Positions 1 through 10,139 of a DNA stretch of 64,000 bases are shown here, piece by piece (the first letter of the stretch is position 1; each line of letters begins with the position of its first letter). The translations under genes and the position numbers were made by a program. The DNA lies in NCBI GenBank assembly GCA_963277665.1, contig OY728158.1, forward strand, positions 597,394,818 to 597,458,817, given 5' to 3'. The stretch comes from Viscum album. Taxonomy: Eukaryota; Streptophyta; Magnoliopsida; Santalales; Viscaceae. The notes below the pieces were generated by a model. The model searched no databases. It was not told where the DNA came from and saw nothing but the letters and a program-made list of their open reading frames with translations.

Positions 1-859
1 AATCACCCACACTAAGAAGCTTCAACAACCACTTTATAAGAGCAGACTAACATGAAATAGAATAAAAGAAATAGATGAAGATAGATTGAATGCTTCTGTT
101 TCTTTTCTCAAGGTCAAGTGTGTTGTGTTGCTAGTTTTAAGTAAATGATTTAGTGATAAAAAGCTAGAGTTTCCCATAGTATTAAATTTCATATATGAAA
201 CAAAATGATCACCTGCAAGAGTTCAAATGTCCCACATTAAAATTTTTAAAACCAATCGATTCGAGGGTTTATCATAATTATAAATCAATGGTATATACAT
301 GATAAATATACCAAGAATCATAGAGCCAAGATAAGAGAGAAGAGAATGAACCTCTTCATAGGAGAAATAAATTTCAGCGAGACCTCACTATCAATACTTC
401 ATCACCTCGATGCGCAAATCCATGGACTCTCCATGTGTATGTCGCCGATTATTTCTCCCAACAACAATGTCTACACTTTATGACAAGTGTATTATCAAAA
501 TAATTTAATGTACCTCCATGAATTTGTGAAATAATTATCACAAAGTCAGCTTCTATGATAAATAGTTTTTTAATGGACTATTTGACTCCAATAGAATAGT
601 AACTACTTGTGGTAAAATCAAATAAAACTAAATTTCATGTTAAAGAGTTCGGTTATAGAAAGAGACAGGAGGGTACCTCGCATATTATTGTGGAAGAATT
701 GGAAACCAACAATTTTTTTGATTCAATAGGAATATTAGAAAGTATTAGAACTTCGAGCCCAACATTAAGAATAGAGGGGGTTTGAATAATCATTCCATAG
801 AATGTTTTAGGACCACCCTCATTTCTTGTAAGTTATGGAACTAAAGCAGTAAGAAAATA

Positions 860-1560
860 TATTTTGGGTAGAAAACATACCTGATAAATATAAATAGGAA
901 TATGTGTTATAAGATATTTTTAGAATGTTTTTTCAAATAGACCTATACCTTGTTCATACATAAATTTCATTTCAATAGTGTTCAAATTCAATACAATGAT
1001 ATCCCAATTTTATAGAGTATATTGAAGAAGATCCTGAAATTATGAAAAAACAGTTTCTATGAAATGTAAACATTTGAGAAGTGGAATTTTACAAAAAACT
1101 TGTGGATTTATGCACCACATAATCATATGGTGAAGGAAAAATTCTAGCCACAATGTTGTATTTATCAATCCTTAGTAGTCCCCAAATACCTCTCCACTTG
1201 CAACAAGGAAGGTACTGTCACCCGACATCCAAAAACAATTTTCAGAACACAACTCAAAGATAAAACATAAACAATTATGCCATGGCAGTAATAATAATTA
1301 TTATGAATAATGTAGTTATTAGAAGAAAGTAATATGTTCTATAAATGAATAATTAATGTTCAAAAACCATTAGCAGAAAAAAACAGGTTCAAAAAGAGAA
1401 TAAACTGGACAATGTCATGGGTCTTAAGCTTGATGCAACTCACTTTGTGTCCTCTAAGAAGAGGATGAATCGATATTTCCAAGGATTAAAAGATTGATAT
1501 TATCAGAAACCAATGTCGAAATGTAGTCCATATGTTTACAGATTACAGTACATGAATAAA
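860..1560 (-). repeat. Diverged duplicate, copy 2 of the 2-kb-spaced exon module
   Basis: This stretch aligns with about 2860-3560 at an offset of about 2.0 kb. On the minus strand it holds two exon-like blocks. The first (about 1090-1230) reads in one frame as LLQVERYLG followed by a degenerate LCG-x-x-IHK end. The second (about 960-1050) follows a TTTCAG acceptor and reads DLLQ, then LGYHCIEFEHY after one indel. The sequence between them behaves like a short intron of about 75 bp. Both copies carry stops. The encoded family is not recognised. Confidence 0.6.
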
Positions 1561-2859
1561 TGAATCATGAAACCAATATGATACATCATATAATCATATA
1601 ACTCCCAAGATCCCAAGGATCTTAATAAATTATTTAATCACTACTATTAAATTGTTTAAAGAAATATTCATTATAATACAGAAATATGGAGTAAAATGGA
1701 TTCATGTAGGAGGTTTTTCCTTTGTAAGGGATGATTAACCTTGGAATTTAATCCAAACATAATAGATCCTATATGAAAACAATATAAACAGCCTACTATT
1801 ATTTACCGCTGCATCATCCATAAAAAATTACTTTACAACATGGTTTTGGTTATTCTTGTGGATTATATCCTATATCACGTTATGAATAAATTATTACCTT
1901 TTAAATTGTGGTATTGTTTTTATTTATATTTAATTGTGAAGGTGTGCAGGGAAACCCTTCTACTAAAAAACCAAATTAAACGAATTGTAAAAAACTTTAT
2001 CAACAAAAAACCATAACAATTGAACTACTAATAAAAAAAATTAAATGGATTCATCAGTTGAAAATCAAGAAACACAGATGCAAACAAATTCATTAAAAAG
2101 TAACTAATCAAAAGTTAAACCGATTTTTCACATTGAAACACAAAAATCAATATAGAATGCATGTTTTGTATATCAACCAAACAAACTAAAATAGAAAAAA
2201 ATTTATATCTATACAAATTATCAACCATAAATGGAATAGTCATGTAGATGGGAATATTTGGAGAATAAATTGTATAAAAAACACATGAAATAAAATACAC
2301 AATAATTTAATGAAATTTCATACTGCATTTGATATCTATACAAATAAATGATAAACAAATTTAATTTTATTTTAAACAAATAATTTTTTTTCATACATGA
2401 AACTATATAGAAGTAGAATCATTGCCGGAAACCCCTCATTTAGTTGTAGTTTAAACAAATAAATGATACACAAATTTATAATTTTGAAAAAATTGAAGAA
2501 TTTATATGACCTCCATTTTTTTCATAAAATGCATGGATAGAAATATGGAATTCAGGTAACTGCATTATAAAGAATCAAATAAAAAATATTAAATGAGAAG
2601 ACCAAATAAAATGACACAAATAAAATAATTGAAAAAATAATTATATGATGTGATCTCAGAGAATATCAATAGAATGAAATTGGATTAGTGTTTATAATAG
2701 AAATCGTTAAAATTAGAAAAAATAATTATGAAGGGAAGTTGGTTTTTCGTACCTGATACCAAATAGAATAAGAATCACTTCTCCAGACCGCATATCATAG
2801 CCTATGGATCCTAAGATATTTAAATAGGGAAAGAACATATATATTTTGTGTTGGAAAAT

Positions 2860-3560
2860 ATATTTTGTGCAGAAAACATAAATTATAAATACAAATATGT
2901 ATATATACTATAAGAATCATTTAGAATGTTTTGTCTAATAGACCCTTACCTTGCACATCCATATATTCCATTTCCATATTGTTTGAATTCAATACATTGA
3001 TATCCCAGGTTTTATAGGGAATCTTGAACCAGATCCTGAAATTATGAAAAAATGTTTCTTTGAAATTTGAACTTCTGAGAAGTGGAATTTTACACAATAC
3101 CTATGGATTTGTGTACCACATAATCATAAAGGGTAGGAGAAATTCCAACCATGAGGTTGTATTTAATGATCCGTAGTAGGCCCCAAATTCCTCTTCACTT
3201 GCAACATGGTAGTTAATGTCCCCTGAAATCCACAAAAAACGATCAGAACACAAATAAAATATAAAACAAAAACAATGATTTCATGAAATTAATAATCATT
3301 ATTACAAATAATGTAGTTATTAGAAGAATGTAATATGTTTTTTTAATGAATAAATAATGTTCAAAAACCTATAGAATAAAAAATAGGTTAAAAAAGAGAA
3401 TCTAGTGGACACTGGAAGGTGTCTTAAGCTTGATAGAACACACTTTATGACCTCTAACAAGAGGAAGAAACAATATTTCTAAGGAGTAATATTTCGATAT
3501 TATCCTAAACCAATGTCAAAATACAGACTAAAAGTTGACTGATTACCATAAATGAATAAA
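2860..3560 (-). repeat. Diverged duplicate, copy 1 of the 2-kb-spaced exon module
   Basis: Partner of 860-1560. On the minus strand, about 3120-3230 is an exon-like block ending at a possible donor (AG, then GTATTG). After an intron of about 75 bp ending in TTTCAG, a second block (about 2955-3040) reads DLVQDSL, stop, NLGYQCIEFKQYGNGIYGCAR and ends at a GTAAGG donor. The frame shared by both copies and the conserved splice borders argue that the ancestor was a spliced coding gene. No domain could be assigned. Confidence 0.6.
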
Positions 3561-3589
3561 TAAATCATGAAAAAAATATAGTAGCATAT

Positions 3590-4100
3590 TTATGGGTTGT
3601 CAATAGAGATAGAGTGTCAGAAATAAGAGTAATATGTTAATAATCCAATGATCCAACAATTACATGCAGACTCAATAAATGTAGTCATAGTTACCAATTG
3701 CAATACTTTGTAAGGGATAGTTCAGTATGATTTAAAAAAATGGATTTCTAAGAGAAGTAATGGATATCATGTATACTAACCTAGCTCGTGGAGCAACCTG
3801 AATCTCGATTTTTTTGGGATTGAACACTATTGCAGATTCAAATGCTATTGTGAATAAAATAGACGATCTTTATCTTCAATATCTTTCACAAAATCAAGCA
3901 TTATATGTTTTAAAGTGGTTTATATCTTGCCATAACATCTGTGTGCTTGAGAGAGATAGAACCCATGGTGGATCTGAGGACCTTGTCGTCAAAGATTCGA
4001 AGGGGATGTCACCGGTTACAGAGAAGGCTTGGGTAGAGGAGCTGAAGACATGGTGTCAAGTAGCATCATTGATCATAGATTTGGGAGGTAGCTCTTGGTG
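3590..4100 (-). repeat. Diverged duplicate of 5670-6180 (first-exon end plus next exon)
   Basis: Aligns with about 5670-6180 at an offset of about 2.08 kb. The minus strand near 4000-4090 reads APLPKPSL, stop, PVTSP, a decayed match to LPTPSLQPMTPP in the proline-rich exon at 6035-6478. A second block near 3850-3910 reads IMLDFVKDIEDKDRLF, matching ILDFMQDIEDKHILF near 5930-5980. The small plus-strand open frame over this stretch (3814-4101) lies antisense to these blocks and is probably chance. Confidence 0.6.
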
Positions 4101-4872
4101 AAATCATTGGACGAGGAGAAGGACTATTCAGAGGACCAGAAGTCAGAGGAGCCAAAGTCGGAAAAATAAGAATCACATATCACCATTGGTTATATTCCAA
4201 CTCAAATAACATAATCAATTGACATATTTCAAAACAAAGATAAAACTAATGAATTGCCTCCAAAAACATAAATAATGGTAAATATAATGTAAAAAACTAC
4301 ATTAGATATATGGTGGATGAAAAGAGATGATGTTTGCAGCAGATTTAATAATTGTTTCAAAACATCCTCACAACACATTCTAAACTAGTGTCAAAAACAA
4401 AAATAATACTTGAAAACATGATCATCCATATCCATCTAAAAGGAATCAATCAAGGAAATGAAACAAATAAGGAATGTTTGCCAATCAAACCTTCTCCATA
4501 CCATCCAAAATACATTGAATCCTTTCGCCATAATATTTACTCATTGTCTATGTCTCGCCTCCTTAAAAACATAATGATTGCATGTCACATACCTCAGTAA
4601 GTAGAATAAGTGACAAAAATATAAGATTGAATTAATAGGAAAAGATATGAGGAGAATTACTTTGAATATGTGTTATCATTGCATTCAAAAACTAGAGGTG
4701 GTGAAAAATAAACCTATATTAAAGAAGACATGTAAGCACATTGGGCACCATTAAAATTATCATGCAACGTAGAAAAAATGTACAAATCATGGATAACATA
4801 AAATTTTGAAGAACATGCATCAGAATATAATGACCCACTACTCCAAACTATTATATGCAATTAAGCACATAC

Positions 4873-5001
4873 CTTTCTCAAGATTCCTGGTTTGAAAATC
4901 CCTTCAATCAAAATCTTGTAGCTATAAACTCATGTGGGTATTCCATAATTTTTCATTTCTTCAAAAACAATTAAAGCATGAGACAGTTCATTTATGAGAC
5001 C
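4873..5001 (-). pseudogene. Pentatricopeptide-repeat-like exon fragment
   Basis: Read on the minus strand, this exon-like piece gives GLINELSHALIVFEEMKNYG, then IPT, a stop, and VYSYKILIEG ending near LRK at a GTATGTGC donor (4865-4872). The pattern of a helix ending VFEEM, a short K-x-YG-I-P turn, then VYSY-x-ILI-G, resembles P-class PPR motifs, which bind organellar RNA through 35-residue helical hairpins. Two further 208-bp copies just upstream (near 5169 and 5377) keep related frames, with IVFDEI followed by STYSNL. Only about one motif per copy can be read, each copy is damaged, and the match was made by eye. Confidence 0.4.
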
Positions 5002-5490
5002 AACCATAAATAACTACTTCAAAATATAGTTGTCATTCAATGGAAGAATAAATTACTGGAAACAGATAATAAATAGTACAAACATATGAATAAAATTCAT
5101 AAAGTTAAATGCATAGACATGTATGGAATATCAAATTACTATATGTGGACTAACCCATCCCAATTTTATCAAAAACAATAAAATCATTAGATATTTCATA
5201 TGTGAGACACATACCATAAATAACTACTTCAAAATGTAGTTGTTTCTGAATGAAAGATTTAATTACTGGAGATAGATGAAAAATATTTCAGACATTTATA
5301 AAATTCATAATGTTTAATGTATAGAGACGTATGGAAGAACAAATTACTGTATGTGGAAAGTATCGTTCCAATTTCATCAAAAACAATAAAAGCATTAGAC
5401 AGTTCATCACTGAGACACATACCATAAATAACTACATCAAAATGTAATTGTTGTTGAATGGAAGAATAAATTACAGGAGTAAATATATAT
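4940..5490. repeat. Tandem repeat, 208-bp period, about 2.7 copies
   Basis: The anchor TCAAAAACAA recurs at 4961, 5169 and 5377, exactly 208 bp apart both times, each followed by an ACCATAAATAACTAC block (near 5005, 5210 and 5420). Equal spacing with diverged sequence suggests an unequal-crossover array that later drifted. Each unit includes the PPR-like exon on the minus strand plus presumed intron. Confidence 0.75.
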
Positions 5491-5669
5491 GAACCATGGA
5501 AGAAACATTAAATAAAGAAATATTGACCATGAAAAATAAGTACAAGAAGTTATTGGTGTAAATGAGAGCTGAAAAATCTGGTATTGAATGTCGTTATATA
5601 AAATGTTTGATAGTAGTTCACCATTGTTCGCATAGTTACTATACTTGAAATGTAGTAGCTGATTGCTGG

Positions 5670-6180
5670 TAAGTCAATAGAGACAGTGAGTCAAAAGGAA
5701 AAGAGTAAAATGTTAATATTCTATGAATTCCCAATTAATATGCAGACCACATCAATGTAGAAGGAGTTACCAGTTTCAATCCATTGGAAGAGATTGTGCG
5801 GCATGATTTCCTAAAAAATGTTATGTCCCACAGAAACATAGGATATTATGTATACAGACCAAGCTTGAGGAGCAACTTAATATCAATTTTGTTGAGATAG
5901 ATCAATATTTCACCTTCCAACTCTGTAGTGACTGAAATAGAATATGTTTATCTTCAATATCTTGCATAAAATCAAGGATTATACATGTGAAATTGGTTTT
6001 ATACCTATCCTTACTTGCTACATGGTCAAGGGCATCAGAACCCTAGGTGTAGTGGAGGACTCAGATGTGGAATAACCAAAGGAGGAGTCATCGGTTGGAG
6101 AGAAGGTGTAGGCAGAGGATCCAAAGTCGGAGTCTCCAGTTGGGGAGAAGGCGTAGGTGGAGGAGGAAAAGGTGGAGGAG
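5670..6180 (-). repeat. Second copy of the first-exon/DIEDK module
   Basis: Partner of 3590-4100. It joins the end of the proline-rich exon to a downstream block whose minus-strand frame keeps the acidic DIEDK motif. The shared tract also includes flanking non-coding sequence (for example the TCAATAGAGA tract near 5676 and near 3601), so the duplication happened at DNA level and not through a retrocopy. Confidence 0.6.
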
Positions 6181-6478
6181 GCAAAGGCACAAGAGGCAAA
6201 GGCGGATTAGGTGAAGGTGGATGAGGTGAAGGCAGAGGAGCAGAAGGTGGATCACCCGAAGGCAAACTCGCGACTGGAGATGGGATTGAGGGAGGGGAGC
6301 AGGAGAGACGAATCGGGGAGGGGTGTGGCAACCCTAGAGTTGGGAGTGTGGAAGGGTGAGGGGATTTGAGGAGGGTATCATGATTCTACTGTGGTAAATC
6401 TTGATTGGGGTCTGAATTTTTGGCGGTTTTATTGGGTTTTGGAGGAAGGTCGGCGAAATTTGGGTCATGTGGATCCAT
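6035..6478 (-). pseudogene. Proline-rich first exon of an unidentified gene
   Basis: The minus-strand ATG at 6478 opens a frame beginning MDPHDPNFADLPPKPNKT. It is broken once by TAG at codon 31 (probably from CAG) and then runs in the same frame through a long Pro/Ser tract to about 6035. Codons 50 onward contain runs such as PPPPFPPPPTPSP. The tract resembles the disordered proline-rich N-termini of many plant proteins. The plus strand is a purine-rich GGAGG-type minisatellite for the same reason. A partial duplicate of its end lies at 4000-4090. No family can be named. Confidence 0.45.
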
Positions 6479-6528
6479 TTGTAGGTGACAAGTCAGCAGA
6501 AAAAACCGTTCTTTAGTATGTATATAGA

Positions 6529-7816
6529 TAATAATAAATGTCCTAATCTAATCTAAATGGACCTAAAGAGTCATATTTTTTTCCTAAGGCTGTTTTTGGT
6601 CAAATTACACTTATCTAATTGAATTAGGACATGTGTTAGGGTAATAATAATATCATTTTTACCCTTAAATTCCCTATTTAATTTTAACCATTGTAAATAA
6701 AAGTACAAAGTTACTATTCATCATAAACTATTTTTATCTTATTGAACCAAATTTTACTCCTTTATATTAACCATGTCTCTCGGATTTTCAAAATTCAACT
6801 CAAAGAAGCGGTAAAATTATGTTTTATGTGAGTTTACAAATTTTCCTAGGAGGTGGGAAAAAGACGGTGAAAAGATAAATAAAATTTTTATATATCTAAA
6901 ATTATTATAATCTAGCTGTAATGAATTAAATTGAACTTATATAGGTATTATGTATCTATTTTTACCTAAAATAAATTTTAAAATAATAAATATTTAAATA
7001 AAAATTTGGTTTTAAACTATAACTAAGTGTTTTTCACTATTCATCAAAAATTAAAAGTTTTTAGAAAAATACCAAATATTTACCATAAGTTAATTTTGAT
7101 ATTCCGAATTCAATAATGAAGTCTATTTTACCAAATTAAAAACATATAATTTTCATTTATTAATTTATAATTAATTCCCGATGTCAAAACCAAAGGCGTA
7201 TTTTAAAGAAATAAGAACTATCAAAAGTTTGACACTTGTTTAGGTCAAATTTCAAAGTGAAATTACTTACAATGACCATCATTGGATTAAATGGTAAAAA
7301 TATAATATATTTATACATCCAAACCATTAAAATTTATAAATTAACACTATAAATTATTTTGATTAAAAAGTTGTTTTCAGTTAAAATATAGTATTTTTCA
7401 CTATTCACCCAAACATGAAAGTTTTCAGAAAAACACTAAAACATTATTGAAACTAAATTCTTATGTCCTGATTCTAAATTTGAAGTTTATTTTGTTAAAT
7501 TGAATATTTAAATGTTTCAAATATTGGATTTAAAAAGGATTCTCCATTAAGTGGAGGTAAAATTGCAGTTTTTGAAAAATAGTTATTTTATCTGAAAAAT
7601 TGTATTTGTTCTTACATTATGTCTAATAAACTCATAATATGGATTCTAAAATTATGAGGATTATATAATGTTCAAAATTCAGTTAATACTATTCATAACT
7701 ACTTTTGAATGGCTAGTTTGGTAAGTCATGGTGCGCTAAAACTCGGTGTTGCGTGTAGTGCAAGTTATTGAATGATTTTGAAGAAATAAAATACTATGAA
7801 ATCTTGGGATGTAACA
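6529..7816 (-). repeat. Element B 3' LTR, truncated
   Basis: Aligns over most of its length with 13300-14643. Shared landmarks include AATAATAATAAAT followed by CCTAATCTAATC at the left edge, ACATGTGTTAGGGTAA, TTATTGAACCA, and the ACTATTCA and TTCTCCAT blocks. The minus-strand LTR start TGTTACATCCCAAG is at 7816. The remaining roughly 3.2 kb expected from the 5' LTR is missing because segment X begins at 6528. Confidence 0.75.
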
Positions 7817-7830
7817 TTCTTCCCTCCTTA
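7817..7830 (-). other. Polypurine tract of element B
   Basis: The minus strand reads AAGGAGGGAAGAA immediately before the LTR start at 7816. A purine run abutting a TG-starting LTR is the plus-strand primer site for reverse transcription and fixes the element's orientation. Confidence 0.7.
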
Positions 7831-8424
7831 AATAAAATGAATCCTCACAATTTGAAATTATTTTTTCTAAAATAATATGTTTAAAATAGAAAATATCTTT
7901 GGGAAAACCCACATAGTAAATTAGGTTAATAAAATTTAGTCTTAATTAGAGGAAACGGGAAATGAAAGGGTCACCACCAAATTATGATCTCGATTAGGAG
8001 AACATTGGTGGAAATTAGAGACATATAATTGGTGGAAAACTTAAATATTTATAGGTAGTGATTGAGGTCATCAATCAAAAAAAAGTGTAAAATTGAAGGC
8101 CTTCAATTCGTCAATCTATGATGATTTAAAATACCATCATTTGAACAAAATTTAAGGTATTAGGATAATGAATTTTTTGTTTTAAGATTCCTTACCTAAT
8201 GTTTGAGAATTTATTTATTCATAGAATAAGTGAAGAAAAAATGAATACTTTTCATTTATAGTTCCATCCTTTAACAAATTTCTACCACAAAATCATCTTT
8301 TACTCTAAAAGATAATAGAACTTAAACAAATATTCTATTTATCCTATTTGTATTGGGTTCCAAAAAAAATGAATTTATAATTCACTTACCAGACGCTTTA
8401 AATAAACTACATTATTCAATCTAG

Positions 8425-8545
8425 GACATCATGTGGGTAAGTGGTAGGTGATACACCCTTGTCGCCCTTCGATTGTAGGTTCAAGTCTTGCAGCCTTGTC
8501 AGACGCGACAGGTTGCTGCCCGACCTCTGGGTTGTCCTTTTATGG
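8425..8545 (+). mobile_element. Probable tRNA-derived SINE
   Basis: A box-like GTGGGTAAGTGGT lies at 8433-8445 and a B box-like AGGTTCAAGTCT at 8477-8488. Their starts are 44 bp apart, as in tRNA genes. The tract is markedly richer in GC than its surroundings and continues with CAGACGCGACAGGTTGCTGC and GACCTCTGGGTTGTCC before returning to AT-rich DNA near 8540. No cloverleaf can be closed, so it is not a functional tRNA. It sits in element B's internal region and would be a later insertion. Target-site duplications were not found. Confidence 0.5.
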
Positions 8546-9189
8546 AAATTGAAAAATAATCTCAAACTAGAATTATCCAAATTACTTCTTCCCAAACACA
8601 CAGTCCAGAAATTATAAAGAGGTTAAACACAATGAAGATCCTTTTTTCTGCGTAATAACATGTGAACACCTTCATCATGTATTCTTTTAAAACACTACAA
8701 CATCCTGAATTACCATAGAACCTTACTTATTACATTCATGATCCCTTATTCCTTATAGGGTACTAGATATACTCCTTATATCCAAAAATGCTGTAAACTA
8801 CAATAATGATAGAATATACAAATCGTTAATCAGTTTCATGGTAGTTAAGAATATCGAATATAATTTATCCAAATCAATCATGTTTTATTCAAAAATCACT
8901 ACCTATGTATCAGAACCATATTATGGTTTATCGCTCTCTTAACCATATATTTTCCAAAAAATTAACCTGCTATTAATTTAGTTTTCTTGGTTCCAAACAA
9001 TCTCAATTCCTTAATTAAATAGTATTACAATATAATCCTTATATACTCTATATTTATTATAACTAGTACATCATTGATACAACACTCAAATGACATAATT
9101 CTTTAATAACAACATAATAAATCTAATCATTCATCATTAACTCTGGTAGTATAATAATTTGATTATTATCCTATATCATCGTTTGGGGT

Positions 9190-9400
9190 ATACTCTGATG
9201 ATTTGGACATTGGTTCACATAGTGTCGCAACACCTTACAGATGAAACATTTTACATTTGAAAACCTTTTTTCCCTTGCAATCACGTACTTGGGGTCCTTT
9301 TTCTCCACACATATAAAAAACACAAATTTCCTTCAACCATTTACCAAGGTGATTATTTTGACATTTATCACATATGGGAAAATCCTTCATTCCCCTATTC
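9190..9400 (-). pseudogene. Ty3/gypsy gag C-terminus with zinc-knuckle remnants
   Basis: The minus-strand frame reads CDKCQNNHLGKW, about 25 residues of spacer, then KCFICKVLRHYVNQCP. This matches the usual paired arrangement in plant chromovirus gag: a C-x2-C-x3-H-x-GxC-like pre-knuckle, then a C-x2-C-x4-H-x4-C knuckle. In this copy the second motif keeps all four ligands (C, C, H, C). Gag coats the RNA genome in the retrotransposon particle. No start is identifiable and the upstream gag core is not recognisable. Its place between the primer-binding site and polypurine tract of element B fits. Confidence 0.6.
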
Positions 9401-10127
9401 CCTTTATCTATCTTTCTCTCTACAATCCTTTTCTTCTCTTGCTTCCCTTCAAAGGAATAGGACTCAGAGAATTATTTACTTATCTTACTAACACATGATA
9501 TTATTGCTTCATATGTTGAGAATACATGGGATACTATTTCACTACTAAATGTTATCTTAATACCATGAATGATATGACACTTCTTACTCTATGGATTATA
9601 TGTATTTCTGGAGTTCTCATCCCTTATACGGGGCACCATTTCTAAATAATGGCATACACTAGGTCAGTTTATGACTCACAATTCATAATTCCAAACATGT
9701 AAAATACCTAACGTAAACTGAAAAGTTTATGGATATAATCCATAATAAATTAAATGATTTCTTTGAAGATATATATACTCATAAACCCTTCATTGTGTTT
9801 TTTAAAGAAAACAAGAATTATTCTAAGCATATCCCCTGGGAGTGTCGTAACCAAGAGTACAGCAAGGCCTGTTGTTGTGCACCAGTTCCTGTTTGAGACT
9901 AGCTCAAAGTTGTGTTTTCCAGTTTTACCCCTAGGTACATTTGTGTCTAAGCCTACTCTACCCCCTCGTATCCAGACAGGGATGTATTTTCATGGAAAAC
10001 TCACAAAATCTCTACATTACCAAAATTCTAGTGTGTTCTTCTATACTAATACTCAAAGTCTATCTTAGGGTAATGTTATCTAATCAGAGATTATCTAAAT
10101 ATAGTTTCAATGGTTATTGAAAAAATT

Positions 10128-10139
10128 CATCTAATACCA
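10128..10139 (-). other. Primer-binding site of element B
   Basis: The minus strand reads TGGTATTAGATG, matching 9 of 12 bases of the plant initiator-Met tRNA complement TGGTATCAGAGC. It lies two bases after the LTR end GGGGCATTACA. This is the minus-strand DNA primer site and marks where the 5' LTR ends. Confidence 0.75.

Larger units (their letters stand above)
1..6528 (-). other. Segment X: decayed, internally duplicated multi-exon gene remnant
   Basis: This block is not part of the LTR element on its right. Similarity between 6529-7816 and the equivalent part of the LTR at 13300-14643 stops at about 6528. It contains minus-strand exon-like pieces: a proline-rich first exon (6035-6478), a DIEDK-type exon near 5950 and again near 3900, a PPR-like exon (4873-5001), and a two-exon module near 3050-3230 repeated near 1040-1220. 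Splice-like borders (GTATGTGC, GTAAGG, TTTCAG) flank several pieces. Its left end lies outside the window or is not recognisable. It could be a gene fragment carried by a transposon, for example a Helitron or Pack-MULE, or a decayed host gene. No product can be assigned to the whole. Confidence 0.5.

Noticed and set aside
3814..4101. Plus-strand frame of 95 codons beginning MGLNTIADSN
   Set aside because: It is antisense to exon-like blocks that are conserved in a second copy at 5670-6180, where the plus frame is broken.
8425..8500. A functional tRNA gene
   Set aside because: A and B box spacing is right but no acceptor stem or cloverleaf pairing can be formed; a SINE is more likely.
9241..9498. 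Plus-strand open frame of 85 codons
   Set aside because: It is antisense to the gag zinc-knuckle remnant of element B.
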